Shown in pieces: positions 12,555 to 25,500 of a stretch of DNA of 64,000 nt; position 1 is the first letter of the stretch; the number at the start of each line of letters is the position of its first letter. The position numbers were made by a program, and so were the translations under genes. The notes under the pieces were generated by a model. That model saw only the letters and a program-made list of their open reading frames with translations, did no database searches and was not told where the DNA came from. Source of the stretch: Angiostrongylus vasorum (taxonomy: Eukaryota > Nematoda > Chromadorea > Rhabditida > Metastrongylidae); NCBI GenBank assembly GCA_018806985.1, contig JADANN010000032.1, positions 1,509,501-1,573,500 of the forward strand. The letters are read 5' to 3'.

Positions 12555-12780
12555 AAATGTTAGTCTTTTATTTGCTGCCTTCCACAGTTTTTTCATGGCA
12601 GGGCATTATGCGAAAAAAGCCACAATGGTGCTGAGATATTTGCAGAACTCCGGACAGCAGGTTTGTGGGGTGGGGAACGAACGCGCTATTACCCTTTTTC
12701 CGGAGGCTAACGCGTTCACCACCACACCATGCGAGCCCTTCGTCTCGCCTGCCTCTCAGCTACTTTCCTTTCTAGTAATT
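12555..12780. mobile_element. Family D copy, partial
   Basis: Left arm TTATTTGCTGCCTTCCACAG with GTGCTGAGATATTTGCAGAAC; breaks off after CTCTCAGCTACTTTCC. Confidence 0.65.
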
Positions 12781-12969
12781 ATTAGAAAACTGACACATCT
12801 TAAAAAATGAAGTAGGTTTGACGTTTACTATTAGGAAGAAATATAGTAGGAATCGTAATTGGATGAAACAGATCGAGTCTGCCCCAAATGAAACAAAAAA
12901 TTGAAAGGACTACTTTGCCTGCTCTATTTCCACTGACGTTTTTTGGCGATGCTACTATATTAGTATGTT

Positions 12970-13432
12970 TTTTAACTTCTGTAATGCTGAGATATTTGCA
13001 AAATCTCCGGTCCGCAGGTGTCTGCGGTGGGGAACGAACGCGCTATTGTCCTTTCCGGGGAGTAACGCGTTCACCACCACACCATGCGGGTCCTTCGTTT
13101 CGCCTGTCTCTCAGGCTAGTTCTATCGTAAATAAAAAGGATAAGATTGTGATTATAACTATAGCCTCAGCTTAACTAGGTTCAATGGCGATTTGGGCTTC
13201 CCGGATCAATCCCGTTGACGGGTGATTGCTGATGGCAAAAGATCGATAGAACTGGCTGAGAGACAGGCGGAACGAAGGACCTGCATGGTGTGGTGGTGAA
13301 CGCGTTACTCCGCGGAAAGGACAATAGCGCGTTCGTTCCCCATCGCAGACACCTGCGGGATCCGGAATTTTGCAAACATCTCAGCATTACAGAAGTTATA
13401 TTTCGCAACATACCATGCCGTTAAAAAGAATA
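12970..13432. mobile_element. Two family D copies facing each other
   Basis: 12970-13125 and 13150-13432 are inverted to each other, each with the ATATTTGCAAA block outermost. Ends a few tens of bases before the first channel exon. Confidence 0.65.
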
Positions 13433-13520
13433 GACAGTAGATAAAAAAGGTTAAGCATGTTCTTATTTATTTCCCATGGGTAGTTCTCACACACGTGTCC
13501 AAATGTACGTACTACTTTAG

Positions 13521-16500
13521 GCTTCACGTCTACCTACTGCTTTTGGTAGCAGTTCGATACACAGCTGCTAGCATCGTAGGTGATGTGACATCGCGTAAAT
13601 GTTCACGAAATAATATAAATCTCGGCAGACTCATCGATACGTTGCTCACGGACTATGATGAGCATTTGTTGCCAGAATCCGAAGGAGTGAACGTCACCAT
13701 CGAATTGCACGTACAGGTTGGTAAATCAAGAAAATATTAAGCGTTCAGCGTTAATTAATCCGTTATGGTTATATCATGCATCCAACTCCATACATTGCGT
13801 CATAAAGGAGACTGAGTGCATATTTGAATATTTGAATCTACACAGTTACTTATAAAATCTAGCGATGTATCACGTCAGTGGTGCTACCTTCCCAAATAAA
13901 TCTTGCAGCAAATTGCCGCCCACAGCATAGGACGGAAGGCTTGGTGAGTCCAGAGCGTTGGATCGAGGAACGACAATTACGCCTATATTTCAAAGGACTC
14001 TCTAAGCTTTGCCTTATATGCTCTCCGCAGCTTGATAAGGAAAGAAAGAAGAAGACAAATAACAATTACAGCTATGCATGTCGTGGTCTACCACAGAATT
14101 GAAAGCGGAACGTTGCATATTCTAACGATTTATCGGAGAATGAGAGAAATAATAAATGCTAAACAGTACCTATCGATTAGATGACCAAAGGGATTTGTTT
14201 AAAAGGCTTCATTTAACATTAAGTCATCTAAGTTTATATGGGGTTCGACATTTCTGAATGCCGAATCCTATTTGAAATCCTGGCCATTAGTAAGTGGAAG
14301 AAATCACTGGTATTCTGGAAGAAACTTAGTTGCAAACTCTCTTTCGGGTTGAAACTTCTCAGCTGCTACAGAGTACCTCAACCGTTATACTGTATCGTAA
14401 ACCTGAGGACATCCCTTTTCCACGATAACACAGTAAACCACTAAGGAATTCCCTTGGTGTAAATTCGACAAATTATATAGCATTTTTATGGTGTTTTACT
14501 TCTTACCTACGCCCAAAATCTTGTAACTAATGAATCTACCTGAAGATTAATTTTTCGATGCGTTCTCTCTGAGTGGAGATCCACTCACGTTGGTCCCTAA
14601 ATGCTAACGCATATTAACCATGTCCTCAAACACTAGTATCGACCAGAATAGTCAATAAAGAAACAAAGCAAATGAACGGTTAATCGACTTGTGAACGAAG
14701 TAATTTATTCATTTTTTTCATTTATATTATCGTGTTGGAGTTTCTTATAGGGTGTGTCTGGTATATCGGAAATCACTGGCGATTTTTCGTTGGACGTGAT
14801 GTATAGTGAGATATGGCAAGATCCACGACTCGCCTTCAAGCATCTGAATGTCTGCGCTACGAACATAACATTAAAAGTGAGTGCTGGGTGCGCTTCAGTG
14901 GAAATGAGAGCAGCATCAATCAAGCAAATACACCTGGAATATGCTTTTCCGTTGCAATCTTATAAGGTTAAAGGATAAAGATCTCGCCGTTGATCAATTC
15001 CTGAGGGATGCGCCATACATTCGACTTCATTAAGCATCGTTTGGAGGTGATTGAATACATACTTGGCCTTTACAATGAGCGGCGGTAGCCTACCGATGTT
15101 TCGAGCTAATGCTGTTATTCTCCCAGACATGTCTGGTACCAATTTGCCGACCCCGGAGGGATGGAAGGCTTAGTGGGCCATGGGCGTTGGGATCGATTCC
15201 ACGTGTGTGTGGTAGGGCGCCTCCGACCACTGCGCCAGACGCGCCCTTGTTAAAATCTTATAAGGAAAAAATTCATGCACCTTATTTCCTTTGCGGATTA
15301 ATCATAATTAGATCACATTTAGTGGACACGACAAAGTCATCTGTAAATCGTAATTAGTGTCATTTCCTTACCATTATTTCACAATTGCCATGTTTCATTA
15401 TTTTACTTAATATTGATTCATTAACTAGCTAAATATTATATCTAATAATTGTCATTTGATTAATATATATTTAAGTCCGATTTTCGTAAAAGAATATGGA
15501 CTCCCGACACGTGCATCATTAACAGCAAGTCGAGTTCCATTCATAGCTCACCTTCAGAGAACACATTTGTGATTCTCTACGAGAATGGACTCGTGTGGAG
15601 TAATTTTAGGTAAGTAAGACTCATTCACATTTATACCCTCACCGCTAAAACAGCACTCGAAATAATCCAGTGCAATGCACTGCATCCATATATCGACATG
15701 TTTAAGCTCGCATTAAACTTTGTAGTTAGGGCACGATCAAGTAGAATCTACAGATCTTCCTCTATAAGCTGCAAACTGCCCTGTTCTACCAAGATGAGAC
15801 ACTGATTTTCTGGAGCCCATGACAAGCATTTATTCCATTTCTTTGGCATCCACACTCGTACTTTTAACACGAAAGCAACTGACCAAATGAAATCCCAACC
15901 AGCAGAATATGATGGGACTCCTCAGTGTATCATTTATGCTTGCCTATGCTCATCCTCTGTTGGAAATCCGAAATTCTTAAGTTTAGCTTTCAATTTTCCT
16001 CCAGAATTTCAGAAGTAAGTATACTTACAACTGAAATAATACTATAGAGAAACCATGTTCTACAAATCCATGAAATTCCGAACTCCTCCAATAGTCGAGT
16101 GATCAAGGAATTTATTCGCACCTGTCGAAAACCCAGCAACGGCCGTGTTTTGGGTTAAACTACGGAGCTTTTACTAATATCAGCTGCGTCACCTGACCTT
16201 CCGTTGATCGTCAGTTGACTGGTGAAAGCACCAGGTAACCTTTCATTTCTCCCTGTCGCGTGCAAGAGTGGCCCAGTAGGTTCCGTTCGCCCTAGGGACT
16301 CGTCGAGCATCATGTCCGTGTTGCGCTCTAACTATAAGTTTGGTAGTCTTCGTGCTGTGCGTTTGACATCCCAATGTACGATCTCCCCTCTCTTTTATCT
16401 TCCACAGTTTGGGGGAATAGAGTGGCGTCCTTGATTTTTTAACGTTAACGAAGATCGGAGTTTCGGATCCATTCCCTTACTTGCGTGAAAAGGAATACTA

Positions 16501-19500
16501 CAATCAGACATAGTCCTTTCGACTGCGCGTTCTATAACGCTGAATGATCTGTAATTCTGTGTTTTTTCTTCATGAGCAAACGCGAGGTCGTTATTACTGC
16601 ATTTATTAGTCCACGTTGCATTAATGTATCAATATCTACGTATGTCAATAAATTCTGTAATAACGACTCCGTGTTTGGCCATGAATATGAACAGTGAATT
16701 ACTTAACAACGCCGGGTGTAAAGGAGGTCGGTCTTGAGATTTGCTGACTGATCTCTAATCCTGCTTGTGTAACGAATAGATTACTGAGGTATACGTTAAA
16801 GCCGGGGAAAATCGTAAAGTTGAGAAGGTGGACACGAAGTCGGGTTTTCTTTGTTCTCTTCACTACATCGTCGATGCTCTTGAAAGCTCTCCAAGCCGCC
16901 CGTTTCCTTCTATTCACCAGTGGTTGTTTATTGCTCATGTGACTCCACATTGGCGTACCAGCTCGAGCGTTTCTGGGGATGTCTCTTGGTGGCTTTCGAA
17001 CTCTCAACTTTCACAGCGTTTGCGCCACCTTAGTCTTCCGCAATTTAGGTAGCCTAAAATGGCTCTGAGATCTTAGCAGCCTTTCCTTACTTATCCTACC
17101 CAACGTTTGCGAATCGGCTACTCTTTCGGGGGTTAGGGGGAATCAGGCCAGTTTATATTACTGTGTTTAGCTTTTGACACCTACGTATACTCTACTTAAC
17201 TTTGAACGTCGAGGTTGGGTACACTCACGGGGAGCTCGCCAGTCTCTCCCAACGTAGATGGCGAGCTTATTTTTTGGAGGCGATTCCTAATCGCTTCCCA
17301 CATACTTACTTCCCTGTTACTTGATTGCAGGCCTTTGGTCGACACAAACGCACGCATGTATGAATACATCCTCGTAAATACACAAGATGTGAGCCAAATC
17401 GGAGCCGCAGAAACAGGGAGTCCATCTCGTGGATCTACTTTCATCTCAAGGAATGATGTAGTGGCTTTTAGCCCCGAGTAATCCCTATCCAGCTCCTGGT
17501 TACGTGCCGCATTGCCTCACCAGTGACCAACATGAGATCCTTCTATGAAGGAGATTCGTGGTTATTGGTATACTTACTTGATACTTAATACTTGGTGCTT
17601 GAATGACCCGCCCTCACTAGTTGTGCGGACCCCAACATAATCCCCATTTTTCGGAGTTTTGTTACTTAAGCCACTGTGGTTTCTTGGAATCCAGAGGTCA
17701 GCCTGGCCAAAGTCTGCCCCAGGTCTTCACCACCGCAGGCAGTCGCAGCCCTTGTGGATCAGAGGGAGATTTGTCACCATGCGACTTTCATACCAGAACC
17801 GTTGTGGATCGGTTTACTCTTAGCAAGGCTTCCTGATGAAAACGCCGACCTCCTTCTCAGCTTGGGAGACCCTGCTAGGAGACGAATTCCCCGCTGTACA
17901 TCGCAGTCCGACACCCAAAACACCTCCCAGCCACGATGAGGCGGTAAACCATTGGGAGGACCAATTACAAATGTGTTTCTAAAATAAATGGAACTATCGA
18001 TGTTCTTGTTTGATAGCCATTGATCTGAAATTTTGTGTCACTAAGAAGAACTATAGGAGCAGGATAAAAAAAAGGACTAAGCTCTCGGCGTTTATCAATC
18101 TCTGAGGGATGCGCCATGGATTTGACTTCATTAAGCATTGTTGGAAGTGATTGAATACATATCTGGCCTTTCAATTACTCGCGGTGGCCTACCGTTGTAT
18201 TAAGCCAGTGCTGTTATCCTCTCAAACAAGTTTGGTACCAATTTGCCGACCCCGGAGGGAAGGAAGCCTTGGTGAGTCACGGGTGCGGGGATAGATCCGC
18301 CGTATGTGTTGCAGGGCGCCTCCGACCACTGCGCCACACACGCCCCTAGAAGCAGGAGGATTGTAAGAGCAGAAAGAATCATTATTGCATTTCATACAGT
18401 TTGTTACGGAGAATATAGAGTTTCCTTTCACGGTTCTCGCTTATGTTGTAACTTCTGAGGTAAAAAAAATTGGAGAAACAGTGGCTTTTCATTGCAACTC
18501 TCTTCTGGAGTTCAAACAATTATTATTGACTCGATCAATGAAGAAAATCATTCCATTTCAGGTTAAATGTGAAGACACCATGTTCCGTTAACCTTAAGGT
18601 GGGTCGAGATTCTTATTCTTCTCAACCATATGTGAAAAAAATGAGAATTCGAAAATTTAGCGTTCCTTTCTGGTAACTGAGCCTATTCACCTTTTAGGAA
18701 CAACAATATCAAACCCTCTTTTTTTTCTGAAATAGCTACCATAGATGGCAGTAGTAATGCCATTCATCGCAAGCGCAGTTGTAGTTCGACACACGTCCAA
18801 CTCACCAAACCTGTCTTCCTTCCAGGGTCGTGAAATTGGCGTTAGACTTGTTTGCACCTCACTCACTACTTCAAATCCACTCAGGAACGCTCTAGCACAG
18901 CTATTTCAGAATTCCATGGAACTTCATTTTGAGCAGCATTTAACGGCATTTGTGACTAGATGGAAAAATCCTCAAGCATCAGTCGAACACATGCTCAAAA
19001 AAACTTTAAACATCTTTGTAGATGATGGGTGAGGGGAAATGAAAGAAATGCATAAAGTGCTGGGATCAGAACAGTAGATATGAAGACTGGCCGTATTAAA
19101 AAAAACAGTCAATCATCTGTACTCCCAGTTCGTTATAGCCTAGGACGCATGAGGAGCAACTTTTTCAGAAGGTCTATGGGAAAGCTGACCATGAGGTCAT
19201 TAGTCTTCCACGCTTGACAACTGTTGGAAAAATGTACTTCCGTCAATTCTCCGTATTTGTTTCGTGTGTCTAATCCTTGAAGGTGTAGGAATGATCTCAT
19301 AATGGAAACCAGCATCATTTCACTCAGCCCTTTCATGCCAATTTTCACTTTTCATTATCGAAATTGGCGTTGGACAATTATGGCAAAGTTGAAGCAACTT
19401 GCAGAAGTTCTTTCTTTATGTTGATTAAAACGTCGTTATGGAATCACGAAGTTGCGGGGAGTTTGCCTAGCTCATTAGTTCCTGTGTACTGAGTTGGGGG

Positions 19501-22500
19501 GGGATTCATTGTTTGTCCAAGATTTCCATGACCCCCTTCTATCACAACAGAGGTGGCATATCAAAGCTGTGCATGTCGACATTTTACGCTTAGTTTCGAC
19601 TGGATTTTTCTAGCAGTAACTTAACTGTGTTCGTATTTAGATGTTTCCATTCGATTCTTTATCATGTGAAATTGTATTGGAGAGCTATTCGTTCAATACG
19701 GATGAAGTCAGACTTCAGTGGCATGATGTGCCAATCACAATGATGGAGAAGGTATCCATGGTTGTTTTCTAATGTACAATTTCGCAATATTTTTTTATTC
19801 AGTTTTACTATAAATGTCACTACTAACTCCGATATGCAATAGCTCCACTCTTCAGGTTGAGTTACCAGACTTCGATCTTATCGGATGGTCAACTGATCAT
19901 CAACGTCTGGAGTACCCGAATGGTATATGGGATCGAGCAAAGGTCTTTCATAGATTTCATCTTTCTAGAAAACTCTGCTTTTGAAGGAACGTTCGATTAG
20001 CAGTATTTAACTCGGACGTGCACAAAATATCAAATTGAATTTGGACAGGGAGAAGCTTACAGCTTAAGTTAAAGTGTTTACAGACTTCTCACACCATATG
20101 TGAAGCTTATAGGTGAAATTCACCTTCGCAAGGCGATATGGCTTCTATCTCTTCCAGTCATATTTTCCCACTTCGTTAACTGTTATTAGTTCATGGGTCG
20201 GTTTCTTCTTTGACGTTAGATCCGTTTCGGCCAGGTAGGAACTTCTTATCCAGGTTTATTTTTTGCTTTTAATTATGCTGCCAGTGATCTTTATCTTTAG
20301 AAAGTGGAAGAAAGTGTAGAATAGTAGAAAATGAATTCTCTTAATCCTTTAACAAGCGCAGGCATTGTCGCTTGTCGCGCTTGACGGACTGCGTGTTAAT
20401 GTAGCGCAATCGGAATGCGCATCGAAATCAAGTTGTGCAGTCCGAAACGTATAGCAGCATATACACTGAAATTAATGCTCGTGGTCGTGAAAGAGTTAAG
20501 TAGGAGGTTTGGGAGCTTTTATTCGTCGCTACGCTTAACCAAACCCCCCATCATTCTCAGGCCGTCGAAACGGCGACAGACTTGTTTGCGATAATGAAAA
20601 CTGACTTGTAACATTGGTAGACACGTGTGTGTAATTGTGCAGACCGAATATGCATTTAACCACATGATGTCTCTGAGGAATATATCCAAGCCGAATGCAT
20701 TATCCCTAATATTCCCCGTTGTGTTAATTGATTAGGAATCTGTTGTGCTATGTTCACAACAGAATCATTAACAATGATTTCCGTGTCAACATTACTTGCC
20801 TATGGTTCTGTTTTTTCGAGATTTTCATAGACATGTGTTTTTTTTACTACATTCAGAATAACGCTTGGTGTCTCATCTCTACTCGCTCTTACTTTCCAGT
20901 TCGGCAATGTTTTACGCCACCTGCCTCGTGTTAGCTATATAAAGGTATATTTTAGCAAAAAAAGTCGTAATTCTTGAGCACTAAAGATTCGAAATGAGTT
21001 ATCCGGATTAACTTCAATGATGCTGAGATATTTGCAAAACTCCGAATCGCAGGTGTTTGCGGTGGGGAACAAACGCGTTATTACTCTTTTCGGGCAAACG
21101 CGTTCACCACCACACCATGCGGATGATCTGGGGAGTACAAATCGGCAATGAATCCATTTAAGTTTACGCTGTAGCCGAAATCATTATGCTAACTTTTTTA
21201 TTCACTGCCTATTACAGTTTTTCACGGCAGGGTATTATTTGTGATAGAACCACAGTGATGATGAGATATTTGCAAAATTCCTGAGAACTAGCTGAGAAGC
21301 AGACGAAACGAAGGACCCTCATGGTGTGGTGGTGAACGCGTTAGGGCCCCCAGAAAGGGTAATAGCGCGTTCGTTCCCCATCGCAGACGCCTGCGGTCCG
21401 CCGTTTTGCAAATATCTCAGCATCATTGTGGTTATCCGGATTAATTTAGACCTGTGGTGAATTGTCCATATCAAGGGCCTGATTATAGGAATTATAGGAA
21501 ATGATTATAGGAAATCAAGGAATATGTGATTAGGCGTAATATGTCAGATGGTTATCCGAAGTTCATTATGCAGTTGATTGCTAGTCATATCATTCATATG
21601 TGAAATTTCTTCTCTCATAGCTGTCTATGGTCGTCGAAGCAAAAAAAGCTATGTGATAACTTTGCAGGTTTCGCTAGGCGCTTAAACTATGTGATTTCAG
21701 TGCCTTGATGTGTGGATGTTATTCTCTGTTATCTTCATTTTCTGTACACTCGTTGAACTAGCTATTGTTTGTCAGTTAAACAGGTGAGCACGTTTATAAC
21801 ACATTGTCTTCACCACTTATAGAAGTAAGGGAATTCTCGAACTCGAAACAATTAAGGATATTAAGTTGCTGGGTCATAGTTTTAAAGTATTCAGGTGGGA
21901 ACGTGAACGGCAGATTGGCTCGAAAGTGCTTGGTCATTGGCTTAATCAAATACGGTTGGTCACTCTCTATTTTCTTTTCCACTTACGAAATTTAGTACAT
22001 ATAAAGCTTAAAAGAACAACATCTTGAATAACTGTCCGGTACTTCTTGCACTTTTTTCAGTACATCATATATATATATGCATATATGTATATATGTATAT
22101 ATATATATGCATTTGTCCTTTAGCTCTATACACATATATATACACATATGATGGCGCGTCTAGCGCAGTGGTTAGAGGGGTCCTACAATACACACAGAAT
22201 CGATCGCGCGCTTCGGGCTCACCAAGTCTTCCATCCCTCCAGGGTCGGAAAATTGATACCAGACCACTCTGGAAGGATAGCAGCGTTGGCTCGATACATC
22301 GGTGAGCCACCGCGAGTTATTGTATAGACCAGATATGCGTTCAGTCACCTCTAACGATGGTTGGTGATATCTAATGCTTGGCGCATTTTTCAGGGATTGA
22401 TCAACACCAAGGTCTTTATCCTTCTGTATATTGGCACGTGTAGCGCAGTAGTGCCCTGCAATATACATGTAATCGACCCCGCGCCTTCGGCCCACTAAGC

Positions 22501-25500
22501 CATTCATCCCTTCGGGCTCAGCAAATATACTGTGTATGTATAGCAGCTCTCTTAGATGTGTACAATTTATTATAATAATATATAACAATACATTTATCTA
22601 ACTTTAATATATATATATATATATATGATATATGATATACATATTATTGCTTGTCGTGAGGGACAATCGCGTCCACAAAGCAGAATGTTTCTTTCTTTTC
22701 AGAAGAACGCGTCGAAGAGAGAATCGCTTAAATGGAGATGGCGTTCGGAAACGATTTCCATGTGCAGTAGGGAGTTCTCCATCAAGCGAATTGATGGGTA
22801 ACAACGCCGTAATTTCCCAAACTGCGAACTTGGTGGTTCATCAACATAATGCCGTAGATGTGGTTAGTTGGTACAGTTTTTCACTGTATGACTTGTCATT
22901 TTGATGTTCATATCGATTTGAACGGATTTTCACCTATTCGACCTTTAACCCCATTTGAGAAGCTGATTAGTAGTCTATCGAAGAAGTAGTTCTCATTCTA
23001 GTGATGAGCTATGTGGTCTGCACTGGCAGTATTATTGGGATCCTGCCAATTTGATACTGGAAAACGTTAGAGTATAAAGGTTCGCTGAGGCAGAATGCAA
23101 GATCGGACGTTTTATTATGAGAGATTGAAAGAAGAATGAAAACGTGGTTGTTGAACTTTTTGCCTATTTTCAGCAAGTCCCTTTTCCGAGGAAAAAAACG
23201 GAAATTTTTACTGCATGTAGGAAGTATAAAATCTCATCAAGGTTGACCTATACTTCCCGAACCCGAACTGATGACAACTTAACTACCTCCGCAACGCAAC
23301 GTTGTGGTTGTATTTCGCTTACTACCCTGCCGTGAAAAATTGTAATAGGCAGAAAATAAAAAGAAAACATTGTGATTTCAACTACAGCTTCAGCTTAACT
23401 GGGTTCGATGCCGATGTGGGGCTCCCCAGATCAATCCTGTTGATGGGTAATTGCTGATGGCGATGATCGTTAGAACTAGCCGAGAGACATGCGAAACGAA
23501 GGACCCGCATGGTGTGGTGGTGAGCGCGTTACTCCCCGGAAAGGACAATAGTGCGTTCGTTCCCCACCATAGACACCTGCAATCCAGAGTGTTGCAAATA
23601 TCTCAGCAACGTTGTGGTTGTATTTCGCTTAGTACCCTGCCGTGAAAATTGTAGAAGGCGGAAAATAGAAGGTAAAACATTACCTCCGCATTGTTAAATG
23701 TCTCTTATGAGTTTGTTTCTCTACTCTTTTGCAAGTAGCCGATTCAGCCACACTTTGGAAAAGAGCTGTTTTCACTCCCTGAGAGCAAGAAGAGCAGCGA
23801 TTTTTTGTGTGATTGATTGTGTAATTGACAGTAAGACAGTCAAGGACATTTGAACAGACGGATAAATGTACGATGAGAACTCGTAGGCGAAAAGAGTCTT
23901 GATCGCTGGTGAAGGTGGGAACTTTGCCGTCATTTCTCGTCGTTTAGATCTAGAGAAAAGAAAAAACAAAAGGACAGGGCTGTCCGCGTTGATCAATCCA
24001 TGAGGAATGCATCATGCATTCGACTTCATTAAGCATCGTTGGAGGTGATTCAATGCATATCAGGTTTTTATAACGACTCGCGGTGGACTACCGATGTGTC
24101 GAGCTAGTGCTGCTATCTTCCCAGACAAGTCTGGTACCAAATAGCCTACCCCAGCGGATACATGGTTTTGGTTGGTCTTGGGCGTAGGGATCGATCTCAT
24201 GTGTGTATCACAGACCGCCTTCGACCACTGCACCGCCCGGACATCTAAGGATAGCAAATGGATATCTTTATATGTTTTCCTTTGTCGCAAACTTTGCAAA
24301 ACAACTTAGAAACCAATACCATGTGTTGGTCAGAAAACGTAAGCACGAGAAGTTTATGACTGTCAGTTACTACTCTTGTCTCAAGACTGTCGTGTCAGAA
24401 TGTTCCATCCTACGATTTCTTTTTAAGGTGTGTAAATCATTATGAACTAATGATCCTCTATCGATCGATCCGCCGTAATTCACTATTAGTATCATCATTA
24501 GATACAGATATGGATCCACGGATATACTGACGGAGCCGCAGACCTAGTACACGTCTAGTTGGTTAATTTCATACCAGCTCATCTGTCAAAAAAAACCCCC
24601 GTTTCTGGCTGGACACTTTGCTTTTAGTATAGCAGCAATAATTGCTGCTTGGATATGCTGTTACTTATGAAACTCCTAAAGTACTCATCCCATAGAACTA
24701 TCAATTAGCCGCCATGTGCATTAGCCAATAGATCTTGTCAAAAAGCCACGTGCAATTTTTTCAACAATATTTCTTCTCATACTGCCTTGGTCTCGGAAGT
24801 TCGAAGTTCCAACCTGTGTCAACGATCAAAAATCAAGGGTGCCGTTCTGTGCGCCGAACAGTGTGACATAAGATGGTTGGATACGTAATGCGTATGAACG
24901 ACAACCGGTGGAAAAAGCCGTTAGTAACTGGATTCTTCCTTGTGCCAAACATACTGCAGGAAACGGTTAGAGTTTTCCACTCTCGAGCAAAACCCTAGAA
25001 GAACGATACGATGCTGAACGAGTTCCTAGAGCGAGTAGAACCAAACGGGCTACTCTTACACGCGACAGTGAAAAAGTGGAAGATTTACTGGCACCCGGTC
25101 GAGTCACTCGACAATAAACGAGACTACAGGTGATACAGGTACAGGAGATACGGTCTTGGTTCCTGACTCCGATGCACTTTTGGATGGATTTTTTTACTGA
25201 AAGTGTCAAACTCTTCATGAATAATGCTGGCTCAAAAAATGAACTTAGTTTAGCCACCTCTCACCACTACTCAGGACACATAGGAAATGTTTTAACTTAG
25301 TGAGTTCGTTGTCAAATTTTACTATACCTTTGGTCTTCTTTATGAATGTTGTTCAGTACCGGTCTAGTCGATTCTCCCTGAACTTCTGGGTTAGCCGTCC
25401 TAAGGCGTTTGCAAATCTGCTTCACAAGCAGTCGCCAGCGTTTCGTGAAGTGGAGGAAACGAGTTAATCCCAGAATTTTTGCACCAATTTCACTACTGCG

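Noticed and set aside
16005..16014. Ten-base micro-exon of the channel gene
   Set aside because: The 37-bp exon at 18562-18598 supplies the conserved Cys-loop in the right phase, so no micro-exon is needed.
17621..17939. Open frames of 71-87 codons
   Set aside because: The same frames recur in every copy of family C on either strand, so they are repeat composition, not genes.
18745..19032. 95-codon plus-strand frame
   Set aside because: Matches the body of a SINE B copy in a channel intron.
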